A stretch of DNA of 22,221 bases, taken from NCBI GenBank assembly GCA_028697695.1, contig JAQVEI010000002.1:1-22221 (forward strand), in the 5' to 3' direction. Under the pieces are notes generated by a model. That model saw only the letters and a program-made list of their open reading frames with translations. It was not told where the DNA came from and searched no databases. Below are positions 15,631 through 22,221 of this stretch, in pieces; the first letter of the stretch is position 1; each line of letters begins with the position of its first letter. The translations under genes were made by a program, and so were the position numbers. The stretch comes from Lentimicrobiaceae bacterium (GTDB taxonomy: Bacteria; Bacteroidota; Bacteroidia; Bacteroidales; Lentimicrobiaceae).

Positions 15631-15665
15631 CTAAAGCAAAAGGGTTGTCTTTTTAAAGACAACCC
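15631..15665 (-). terminator. Strong intrinsic terminator after the 66-residue gene
   Basis: A perfect 11-bp inverted repeat, GGGTTGTCTTT (15642-15652) and AAAGACAACCC (15655-15665), with a minimal central TT. On the minus strand the stem is followed by TTTTGCTTTAG, while the plus side has no T-run, so it points leftward. It begins 36 nt after the stop of the small gene at 15702, which supports that gene being a real transcription unit. Confidence 0.75.
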
Positions 15666-15701
15666 CGCTCGTTTAACTAAATGTGAATGCGTTTACCTGA
15701 A

Positions 15702-15902
15702 TTAAACTACGAAAGTCTCAAGTGAATGTAATTTGTAGGATGTATATGCATCCAACTTCTCTGAATGGTTCGCTAATACCCATTTTTTTACTATAGTCCA
15801 TTCCTCAAAGGTTAACCACCTCCGGGATTTGATTAACTCCTTGCGAAACAAGGTGTTGTCAAAACTGACTTTTTCCAATATCTCTATAATATACCGTTCC
15901 AT
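15702..15902 (-). CDS. Small conserved-looking hypothetical protein, 66 residues
   Basis: I do not recognise a characterised family. The 66-residue product is rich in Lys, Glu and aromatic residues and looks helical and soluble: ILEKVSFDNTLFRKELIKS (8-26), then RRWLTFEEWTIVKKWVLANH (27-46). There is no signal peptide or membrane segment. It is supported as a gene by a directional terminator 36 nt downstream, a near-consensus -7 box (CATCTTTG at 15937-15930) 27 nt upstream, and isolation from its neighbours. Alternating acidic and basic helices would suit a small adaptor or regulator, but that is speculation. Confidence 0.6.
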   Translation of the reverse strand: MERYIIEILEKVSFDNTLFRKELIKSRRWLTFEEWTIVKKWVLANHSEKLDAYTSYKLHSLETFVV

Positions 15903-15929
15903 CCCATAATTTATTTGCTGTTCACATTA

Positions 15930-15937
15930 CAAAGATG
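15930..15937 (-). promoter_or_regulatory. Possible -7 box for the 66-residue gene
   Basis: Minus-strand CATCTTTG differs from TAnnTTTG only at the first base. It sits 27 nt before the ATG. A TTG is present farther upstream but at about 25 nt, longer than the usual 19-21, so the promoter call is tentative. Confidence 0.35.
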
Positions 15938-15966
15938 CAACATTTAAAAAGTAGAAATTGGTCAAC

Positions 15967-15997
15967 TTATCAAACGTCTGTATTCAATTATCAAACG
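15967..15997. repeat. Two 10-bp direct repeats 21 bp apart
   Basis: TTATCAAACG occurs at 15967-15976 and again at 15988-15997, start-to-start distance 21 bp, or two helical turns. Both copies follow a TCAA. They lie about 65-95 bp upstream of the small gene's ATG, a position suited to tandem regulator binding on one face of the helix. The repeat itself is seen directly; the operator role is inference. Confidence 0.55.
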
Positions 15998-16179
15998 CAC
16001 CCGAATTTAAAGAATCCGCATATTCTATAAAAAGAATACTTTTGACCAACAATAAATGAACTTGTTTTCGTGATAAACATGAGTAAGTTTAATGATGCTC
16101 TGTTTTGCAGTGAGTGATTCTCTTACACTTAGTTTGAGTTTTAAACCAATGGCAGGTAAATCTTGTCGTTAAGATGTAA

Positions 16180-16187
16180 TACCTTTG
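16180..16187 (+). promoter_or_regulatory. -7 promoter box for the ABC-F gene
   Basis: TACCTTTG is a perfect TAnnTTTG match, 29 nt before the ATG at 16217, giving a probable short leader. A TTG lies at 16163-16165, but only 14 nt upstream, closer than the usual -33 position. Confidence 0.6.
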
Positions 16188-16216
16188 CAGTTTAATATTA
16201 TTTTACTTTTTGCGGC

Positions 16217-18190
16217 ATGCTCTCAGTCAATAATTTATCGGTTTACTTTACGGGAGAGTACCTGTTTAACGACATTTCATTTTTGATTAATGAGCGTGAA
16301 AGGGTAGGGTTGGTCGGTCGCAATGGTGCAGGAAAGACTACGCTTTTGCGCATAATAAATGGCGAAATGGAGCCGGAGGCAGGGTCGGTATCAAGGCCGA
16401 ACAACATGAGTGTGGGTTACCTCAGGCAGGAAATGCGCACCACTGGTGCAGGTACTGTATTTGAAGAGACTTTAAAAGCATTTGAAGAAGCATTAAAATT
16501 AAAACAACGCATCAACGATTATAATCAGCAGCTCTTAAAGCGCACCGATTACCAGGATACATCCTATCTTCAGATGATTGATAACCTGCACGAAACCAAC
16601 GAGCGTTTTTCGCTTCTGGGTGGCAACGAAATGGAAGGAGAAACCGAAAAAGTATTGCTTGGACTGGGTTTTGTAGCCGAAGATTTTCATCGTAGCCTGG
16701 CTGAGTTTAGCGGTGGCTGGCGCATGCGGGTGGAACTTGCACGTTTGCTCTTGAGAAAGCCTGATCTGCTGTTGCTGGATGAGCCTACCAATCATTTGGA
16801 TATTGAGAGTATTCAATGGTTGGAAGAATACCTGAAACAATCAAAGAGTGCGGTGATTCTGGTATCGCACGACCGCGCTTTTTTGGATAATGTTACCAGC
16901 CGGACCATCGAAATTTCTATGGGTCGAATCTATGACTATAAGATGTCATACAGCGAATATGTTATTCAACGCGAAGTGCAGCGGGAGCAGCAAATCATGG
17001 CATTCAACAATCAGCAAAAACAACTGGCTGAAATAGAGAGATTTATTGAAAGGTTCAGGTATAAAGCCACAAAATCCAAACAGGTGCAGTCCAGGGTTAA
17101 AATGCTGGATAAAATGGAGCGCGTGCAGGTAGATGATGTGGATAAGAGTAGCATTCACTTTCGGTTTCCCGATGCACCACCCTCAGGTAAGGTGGTGGTG
17201 GAGGCGATTGAGTTGACAAAATACTACGGAAACCACAAGGTGTTTGCTGATGTTAACTTTGCCATTGAGCGCAACGACTTCGTGGCCTTTGTGGGCAAAA
17301 ATGGTGAAGGGAAAACCACCCTGGCTAAAATTTTGGCCGAAGGGCTGGATCATCAGGGTGAATGTAAATTGGGTCATAATGTGAAAATTGGGTATTATGC
17401 GCAAAATCAGGCCGACCTGCTTGACCCTGAGCGAACGGTATTTGAAACCATTGACGATGTGGCTGTGGGTGACATCAGGCCTAAAGTACGCAATATCCTT
17501 GGCAGCTTCTTGTTTGGTGGTGAAGATATTGATAAAAAGGTCAAAGTATTGTCAGGTGGCGAAAAATCAAGGCTGGCACTGGCCAAATTGTTGCTCTCAC
17601 CCGTGAATCTGCTTATACTGGACGAACCCACCAATCATCTGGATATGATTTCCAAGGATATCCTGAAAAATGCTTTGCTGATGTTTGGTGGAACCCTCAT
17701 AGTAGTTTCGCATGATCGTGATTTTTTGCAGGGCCTGACCGATAAGCTGTTTGAGTTTACCGGCGGGCAGGTAAAGCAACATCTGGGAGATATTTATCAT
17801 TTTCTCGAAAAACGTAAAATGCAGTCGCTCAATGAACTGGGAGCGTCAAAAGCGACTTCTGATATAAATGCCCCCGAAGCTTCTGCGGGTTCCGACAACA
17901 AAATGATTTATGAGAAACGTAAGCAGTTTGAGAAGGAAGGCCGCAAAATCCGGACCCGTATTGAAAAATCGGAAGCAGAAATTCAACGATTGGAAACCGA
18001 GCTCAACAGGCACGACCACATGCTGTCACACCCGGATGAGTACAGTGAAGAATTGGCTGCACCTGATTTTTTCAAGCATTATGAAGCCATCCAAAACCGG
18101 ATTGAACTGGAGATGAAGCAATGGGAAGCCCTGCATGAAGAGCTTGAGGCATTCGAAGTTGAGAAAAGAGAACAACTGGGAGAGGAATGA
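16217..18190 (+). CDS. ABC-F ATPase, YheS/YdiF-like
   Basis: A 657-residue soluble protein with two ABC domains and no membrane segment, typical of ABC-F translation factors that act at the ribosomal E site. NBD1 has Walker A GRNGAGKT (34-41), signature FSGGWRMR (164-171) and Walker B LLLLDEP (184-190). The SGGW signature is characteristic of the YheS/YdiF side of the family. The inter-domain linker with the basic P-site tip motif (RYKATKSKQVQSRVKML) spans about 250-305. NBD2 has GKNGEGKT (360-367), LSGGEKSR (445-452) and LLILDEP (465-471). A C-terminal coiled coil occupies about 562-650. Antibiotic-resistance ABC-F proteins usually lack this exact layout, so a housekeeping role is more likely. 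It has its own promoter box, and its stop abuts the convergent prenyl synthase stop. Confidence 0.93.
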   Translation: MLSVNNLSVYFTGEYLFNDISFLINERERVGLVGRNGAGKTTLLRIINGEMEPEAGSVSRPNNMSVGYLRQEMRTTGAGTVFEETLKAFEEALKLKQRINDYNQQLLKRTDYQDTSYLQMIDNLHETNERFSLLGGNEMEGETEKVLLGLGFVAEDFHRSLAEFSGGWRMRVELARLLLRKPDLLLLDEPTNHLDIESIQWLEEYLKQSKSAVILVSHDRAFLDNVTSRTIEISMGRIYDYKMSYSEYVIQREVQREQQIMAFNNQQKQLAEIERFIERFRYKATKSKQVQSRVKMLDKMERVQVDDVDKSSIHFRFPDAPPSGKVVVEAIELTKYYGNHKVFADVNFAIERNDFVAFVGKNGEGKTTLAKILAEGLDHQGECKLGHNVKIGYYAQNQADLLDPERTVFETIDDVAVGDIRPKVRNILGSFLFGGEDIDKKVKVLSGGEKSRLALAKLLLSPVNLLILDEPTNHLDMISKDILKNALLMFGGTLIVVSHDRDFLQGLTDKLFEFTGGQVKQHLGDIYHFLEKRKMQSLNELGASKATSDINAPEASAGSDNKMIYEKRKQFEKEGRKIRTRIEKSEAEIQRLETELNRHDHMLSHPDEYSEELAAPDFFKHYEAIQNRIELEMKQWEALHEELEAFEVEKREQLGEE

Positions 18191-19168
18191 TTAATATTCC
18201 CGTTTGAGTAAATTTTTTGCCAGTTCAAGCAGGGGAGCTTTCCGCTCATCTGATACAGCAACCGCACCAAGGCGTTGCAGTGCAAGATCATAATACTGTG
18301 TTATCAATCCTTCGGTTTCTTCCTTGGCAGCATACTTCCTATACAATTTCAGGACTTCTTCTATTTTTTTATCATCGTCATTGGTAGTTTGCGCGTACCA
18401 GTTGTCCAATTGCTTCTTGTCTTCTACGCTGGCTTTTTCGTAGGTTTTTAAGTAGAGATAAGTTTTTTTGTTGGCCACGATATCGCCGCCTGTTTTTTTG
18501 CCAAAAAGGTCCGTTTCTCCAAAAGCATCGAGCAGGTCATCCTGAAGTTGGAAGGCCATTCCCAGATTTTCACCGCATTGGTAGATGTTTTCACAATCTT
18601 CGGGTGATGCATCTGCTGAGAGTGCCCCTATTTTAAGGCTGGCTGCCAGCAGTACCGCAGTTTTAAGCCGTATCATGTTGAGGTAGGCCGGAATGGTAAT
18701 TTGGTTAGAGTCTTCAAAATCAATGTCATACTGTTGGCCTTCGCATACCTCAATGGCTGTATCGGTAAAAACTTTCATTAATCCGGGAAGCAATCTGGGG
18801 TCACTTTGCGAAAGCCGGCCGTAAGCAATGGCAAACATGGTATCGCCCGATAGAATGGCAGTGTTTAGGTTCCATTTTTTATAAATGGTTTCTTTCCCTC
18901 TTTTCAGCGGTGCCTGGTCAATTACATCGTCGTGAAGCAGGGTGAAATTGTGAAATATTTCTATGGCGATGGCAGCCGGCATGGCTGTATCGGCTGCACC
19001 TCCAAACATTTCGTTGGCCAAAAGAGTAAGCAGAGGACGAACACGCTTGCCTCCCTGGTCCAGTGCATATACAATGGGTTGATAAAGACCGGCAGGCTCA
19101 CCCAAAACTGGTAGCTCCGCCAAAGCCCCGTTTATCTTTTGCTGAAATACCTCTATTGGAGTCATCAT
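18191..19168 (-). CDS. Polyprenyl diphosphate synthase, probably short-chain
   Basis: A 325-residue trans-isoprenyl diphosphate synthase that condenses isopentenyl diphosphate with an allylic primer. GGKRVRP (39-45) binds isopentenyl diphosphate, the first Asp-rich motif is DDVID (80-84) followed by QAPLKRG, and the second is LQDDLLDAFG (208-217). The fifth residue before the first motif is Phe75, as in archaeal-type GGPP synthases; long-chain enzymes such as IspB have Ala there. This points to a C15-C20 product, by inference. It lies 20 nt after rmlA on the same strand. An ATG one codon in (19165) is an equally good start. Its stop abuts the ABC-F stop with no gap. Confidence 0.92.
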   Translation of the reverse strand: MMTPIEVFQQKINGALAELPVLGEPAGLYQPIVYALDQGGKRVRPLLTLLANEMFGGAADTAMPAAIAIEIFHNFTLLHDDVIDQAPLKRGKETIYKKWNLNTAILSGDTMFAIAYGRLSQSDPRLLPGLMKVFTDTAIEVCEGQQYDIDFEDSNQITIPAYLNMIRLKTAVLLAASLKIGALSADASPEDCENIYQCGENLGMAFQLQDDLLDAFGETDLFGKKTGGDIVANKKTYLYLKTYEKASVEDKKQLDNWYAQTTNDDDKKIEEVLKLYRKYAAKEETEGLITQYYDLALQRLGAVAVSDERKAPLLELAKNLLKREY

Positions 19169-19188
19169 ATAGAAATCATGTATTTTAA

Positions 19189-20046
19189 TTAGTCAATATG
19201 TAACAGATATTCCCCATAGCCGCTTTTAATTAAGGGCTGAGCCAGGGCATGCAGTTGTGATTTGGTAATAAACTTCATGCGATAAGCCACCTCCTCAATG
19301 CAGCCCACTTTAAGGCCTTGTCGGTTTTCGATAACCTGAACAAACTGAGAGGCTTCCATAAGCGATGAAAAGGTGCCGGTGTCCAGCCAGGCTGTGCCTC
19401 TGCTCATCACTTTTACATTTAATTTCCCGCGATTAAGGTAGTGCAGGTTTACATCAGTAATTTCATATTCGCCCCGGGCGCTTGGCTGAATGTTTTTTGC
19501 TACTTCAACCACGCTGTTGTCATAAAAATAGAGGCCGGGAACAGCATAATTTGATTTGGGGGATGCAGGTTTTTCTTCAATGGAAATTGCCGTGTTGGAG
19601 GCATCAAACTCAACCACGCCATAACGTTGCGGGTCGGCCACGTGATAGGCAAATACAATGCCGCCATCAGGATTTCGGCATTCGTTCAACAGGTTTTGTA
19701 ATCCGGAACTGTAAAATATATTGTCTCCCAGTATCAAAGCTGCATCGTCATTACCGATAAATGGTGCCCCAATAACAAAAGCCTGGGCAAGTCCGTTGGG
19801 TACTTCCTGAACGGCATACTCAAATCTGCAGCCCAATGAACGGCCATCCCCAAGCAGTTTTTCAAAATTAGGCAGGTCGTAAGGGGTCGAGATGATGAGT
19901 ATCTCATTTATACCGGCCATCATCAGTACGGATAAAGGATAATAAATCATAGGCTTGTCAAATACCGGCATCAGTTGTTTGCTTACCGCAAGCGTAAGCG
20001 GATGCAGTCGGGTTCCGGAACCTCCGGCAAGTATTATTCCTTTCAT
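19189..20046 (-). CDS. rmlA: Glucose-1-phosphate thymidylyltransferase RmlA
   Basis: A 285-residue nucleotidyltransferase that makes dTDP-glucose from dTTP and glucose-1-phosphate, the entry step to dTDP-L-rhamnose and other deoxysugars of surface polysaccharides. GGSGTRLHPLT (8-18) is the nucleotide-binding loop. LGDNIFY (106-112) carries the metal-binding Asp108. SPKSNYAVPGLYFYD (162-176), EYEITDVN (193-200) and WLDTGTF (220-226) are typical of short RmlA enzymes. Length matches the family. The rest of the pathway (rmlB, rmlC, rmlD) is not in the window, which is unusual for a polysaccharide locus. It lies 10 nt after the transporter gene and 20 nt before the prenyl synthase gene. Confidence 0.95.
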   Translation of the reverse strand: MKGIILAGGSGTRLHPLTLAVSKQLMPVFDKPMIYYPLSVLMMAGINEILIISTPYDLPNFEKLLGDGRSLGCRFEYAVQEVPNGLAQAFVIGAPFIGNDDAALILGDNIFYSSGLQNLLNECRNPDGGIVFAYHVADPQRYGVVEFDASNTAISIEEKPASPKSNYAVPGLYFYDNSVVEVAKNIQPSARGEYEITDVNLHYLNRGKLNVKVMSRGTAWLDTGTFSSLMEASQFVQVIENRQGLKVGCIEEVAYRMKFITKSQLHALAQPLIKSGYGEYLLHID

Positions 20047-20056
20047 GGATGTTTTA

Positions 20057-22221
20057 TTAATTTATTTCTGTGTCAAAAATGGAATTATCCGGTTCACTAT
20101 CATCATCCTCATCAAACAACTCAATTAAAGGTTCATCGAATTTGCGCGTTGTAAGCCAGCGGTCGAGTGAGAGTAATAGTGAAGGCAAAAGCAGTAAGTT
20201 AGCAAATAAGGCCATTAAAAGGGTAAAGGAAACAAGAAAACCAACGGACTTGGTACCACCGAAAGTTGAAAGCGTGAAAATGGCAAATCCGAAAAACAAA
20301 ACAATGGATGAATAAATCATACTGAAACCGGTTTCACGCAATGCCGAAAAAACGGACTTGTGTATATCCCGGTTGTTGTGGCGCAAAGCCAGACGATACC
20401 GGGAAAGAAAATGAATGGCATTGTCAACGGATATACCCAGAGCAATGCTGAATATCAGTATGGTGGATGGCTTGATGGAGATGAAAAGAAACCCCATAAG
20501 AGCGGCAGTCATCAACTGGGGCAGCAAGTTAGGTATAAGTGAAACAACCACCATTTTAAAGGATGAAAAGAGCAGCCCAAGTAAAAATCCTATAAGCACC
20601 AGAGCGAGCAATAAACTGGTGGCAAGGTTATCAACAAGAAAATCGGTGCCTTTTAAAAATACTATACTGGTTCCGGTAATGTCAACGTTGTATTTATCCG
20701 GTGGAAACAAATCATCTATTGCCGGTCGAAGCTCGTCTTTTATGCGCTGTATCTCGTGTGTGCCAATGTTGGCCATTTGAACACTGATGCGGGTTTTACT
20801 CAGGCTGGTATCTACAAACGAATTGATAATGGTGCGTTTCTCCGACCTAAACGAGGGCAAATAACTCAGTATAAAATTGCGTTCCTGATTGTTGGGCAGG
20901 CTGTACATTTTGGGGTCACCATTATAAAAAGCCTGTTTTGAAGCTTTCACCAGTTCCGCCACCGATAATGGCCTGGAAAACTCAGGGAATCTTGCCAGGG
21001 TATCCTGTAGATCGCTGATTTTCTGTATGGTTGACATCCGCATTACCCCCCTGGGTTTTTTGGTATCAATGGTAATCTCAAAAGGTAAGATACCCCTGAA
21101 CTCCCGCTGAAAGAACATCATATCAGTGTAAATGGGATGATTGCGTGGAATATCGTCCACCACGTTGCCCGTAGTTCTCAGGCGGGTAATGCCGACTGTA
21201 GCCAGTACTACAAGTGCCACAGCTCCTATATATATAGCTTTCCGGTGATTTTCAACCAGATTTACGATGCCCATAATGATAGAGGTGGTGTTTTTGTTGT
21301 CCAGATGTTTTAAATGCCGCATCTTAGGTGGCTCCAGATAACTATATAAAATGGGAACCAAAAAAATACTTAACACGAACACCCCCATGATATTCAGGGC
21401 AGCAACTATTCCAAATTCAACCAGCAGCTTGTTGCCGGTAATGGCAAAAGCGGCAAAGCCAATGGCTGTGGTCAAATTGGTTAGGAATGTAGCATTGCCG
21501 GTACGAATTACCACCCGGGCAAGGGCTTTCACCTTGTTGCCATGCTCGCGGTATTCATAATGGTATTTGTTGAGAAGGAAAATACAGTTTTCAACACCTA
21601 TAATTACCAATAAAGGCGGAATCATACCGGTGAGTATGGTAATTTCGAAATTAAAAATTCCTAAAGTTCCCATAACCCAAATTACACTAACAGCCACAAT
21701 AAGCATAGGGAACAATACCGCTTTAAACGAACGGAAAAAGATAAACAATGCAAATGAAGCAATCAGCATAGAAAGTACCATGAAAAGCAACAATTCATGC
21801 TGTACCATTTTCATGGTTTTGGTTCTGATGAACGGCATGCCCGAATAGTGAACCTTAATCTGATTCTCTTTGCTGAACTTTGCTACCTCGTTTTCGATGT
21901 CTTTAATGATATTGATACGCCCTTTGCTATTGAGCCGGTTGTTATCCAGAGTGAGCATCATTAAGGTGGCGTGATTCGCTTTATTGATAATCAGCCCATT
22001 GTAAAATGGCTGATTTAAAATCAATTGTCTGATGCTGTCAAGTTCAGCCTGGGTGGTGGGTTTGGAAGTATACAATGGCTGAAAGTCAAATTTTCGGGTA
22101 GAATCGTTTTTAACCAGCGTAAAAAGACGACCGATGGAGAGTACTTCCTGTACACCGTCTATGGCCCTTAATTGGTTGGTAAGGTCGTACCAGTTGTTGA
22201 ATTTGTTCAGCGTAAATAATT
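20057..22221 (-). CDS. MMPL/RND-family transporter, 5' end cut by window edge
   Basis: The reading frame is open from the stop at 20057 to the right edge, giving 720 visible residues; no in-frame stop appears in 22076-22221, so the true start lies outside. A TTG at 22075 is not needed as a start. The protein is a duplicated RND permease of the MMPL/Patched-like type: a periplasmic loop, a block of about five or six helices (visible from HELLLFMVLSML), a second periplasmic loop, then a second block of helices. The acidic residue of the transport helix appears in GVENCIFLLNKYHYEY in the first half and GISVDNAIHFLSRYR in the second. The C-terminus is acidic (FDEDDDSEPDN). Such proteins export lipids or hydrophobic compounds; the substrate here is unknown. 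First visible gene of a run with rmlA and the prenyl synthase. Confidence 0.88.
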   Translation of the reverse strand, partial: LFTLNKFNNWYDLTNQLRAIDGVQEVLSIGRLFTLVKNDSTRKFDFQPLYTSKPTTQAELDSIRQLILNQPFYNGLIINKANHATLMMLTLDNNRLNSKGRINIIKDIENEVAKFSKENQIKVHYSGMPFIRTKTMKMVQHELLLFMVLSMLIASFALFIFFRSFKAVLFPMLIVAVSVIWVMGTLGIFNFEITILTGMIPPLLVIIGVENCIFLLNKYHYEYREHGNKVKALARVVIRTGNATFLTNLTTAIGFAAFAITGNKLLVEFGIVAALNIMGVFVLSIFLVPILYSYLEPPKMRHLKHLDNKNTTSIIMGIVNLVENHRKAIYIGAVALVVLATVGITRLRTTGNVVDDIPRNHPIYTDMMFFQREFRGILPFEITIDTKKPRGVMRMSTIQKISDLQDTLARFPEFSRPLSVAELVKASKQAFYNGDPKMYSLPNNQERNFILSYLPSFRSEKRTIINSFVDTSLSKTRISVQMANIGTHEIQRIKDELRPAIDDLFPPDKYNVDITGTSIVFLKGTDFLVDNLATSLLLALVLIGFLLGLLFSSFKMVVVSLIPNLLPQLMTAALMGFLFISIKPSTILIFSIALGISVDNAIHFLSRYRLALRHNNRDIHKSVFSALRETGFSMIYSSIVLFFGFAIFTLSTFGGTKSVGFLVSFTLLMALFANLLLLPSLLLSLDRWLTTRKFDEPLIELFDEDDDSEPDNSIFDTEIN

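Larger units (their letters stand above)
15903..16216 (+). other. 314-bp intergenic region between divergent genes
   Basis: AT-rich region between the minus-strand small gene and the plus-strand ABC-F gene. It holds the direct repeat at 15967-15997, a candidate -7 box for each gene (15930-15937 minus, 16180-16187 plus) and a weak AT-rich hairpin at 16021-16038 (TATTCT/AGAATA). The longest extra frame noticed is a 29-codon one on the minus strand starting at 16080, which has no supporting features. Nothing else was found between about 16040 and 16175. Confidence 0.6.

Noticed and set aside
15967..15997. CRISPR-like or mobile-element origin of the TTATCAAACG repeats
   Set aside because: Only two 10-bp copies, no cas genes, no spacers of uniform length, no transposase or terminal inverted repeats.
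15993..16080. 29-codon minus-strand frame in the intergenic region
   Set aside because: Short, no promoter box or terminator, and overlaps the direct repeat.
16217..18190. ABC-F as an antibiotic-resistance gene
   Set aside because: The SGGW signature and C-terminal coiled coil match YheS/YdiF-type housekeeping members; no resistance-type context such as a leader peptide or mobile element.
22073..22075. TTG as start of the MMPL transporter
   Set aside because: The same frame remains open to the window edge with a sequence typical of the periplasmic domain, so the real start is outside the window.

Overview
This window looks like chromosomal DNA from a member of the phylum Bacteroidota. The evidence is a secreted peptidase ending in a type IX secretion (Por) sorting tail, Bacteroidota-type -7 promoter boxes (TAnnTTTG), few Shine-Dalgarno sequences, and a compact menaquinone operon with a short MenE. 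Base composition is moderate throughout. No insertion sequence, phage gene, tRNA, rRNA or CRISPR array was seen, so this reads as ordinary core chromosome rather than an island. An order such as Bacteroidales/Marinilabiliales is plausible but not proven.

Layout. (1) 1-6795, plus strand: menaquinone biosynthesis operon. It begins with the last 21 codons of a hotdog thioesterase (probably MenI), then menF, menD, menB, menA, menC and menE, with overlaps or gaps of at most 31 nt. No menH is present. (2) 6792-10435, minus strand: tolC-like outer membrane factor, a terminator, an HlyD/MacA-type periplasmic adaptor, and tsaB (tRNA t6A synthesis). The inner-membrane pump expected with the adaptor and TolC is not here. 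(3) 10681-14843, plus strand: four tightly packed genes for a T9SS-exported M1 peptidase, a lipoprotein with a thioredoxin-like look, a GNAT acetyltransferase and a PAP2-like membrane protein. (4) 14844-15902, minus strand: an outer-membrane beta-barrel protein with its own promoter box, and a separate 66-residue small protein with a strong terminator. (5) 15903-16216: intergenic region with a 10-bp direct repeat and the promoter box of the next gene. (6) 16217-18190, plus strand: a YheS/YdiF-like ABC-F ATPase. (7) 18191-22221, minus strand: an MMPL/RND transporter (cut by the window edge), rmlA and a prenyl diphosphate synthase, probably one operon.

How the genes work together. The men cluster converts chorismate to demethylmenaquinone: MenF, MenD, MenC, MenE and MenB, a hotdog thioesterase hydrolysing DHNA-CoA, then MenA adding the polyprenyl tail. 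The prenyl diphosphate synthase at the far end makes prenyl diphosphates, but its chain-length residues look like a short-chain (C15-C20) enzyme, so it more likely supplies a precursor than the final tail.

Architecture. All three convergent gene pairs (menE/tsaB, PAP2-like/beta-barrel, ABC-F/prenyl synthase) meet with a 4-nt overlap or no gap, so any terminator must lie inside the opposing gene. I saw no clear evidence of a wholly new biological system. The least explained items are the 66-residue gene unit with its upstream repeats, the CX4C lipoprotein, and the terminator-like hairpin inside the PAP2-like gene.
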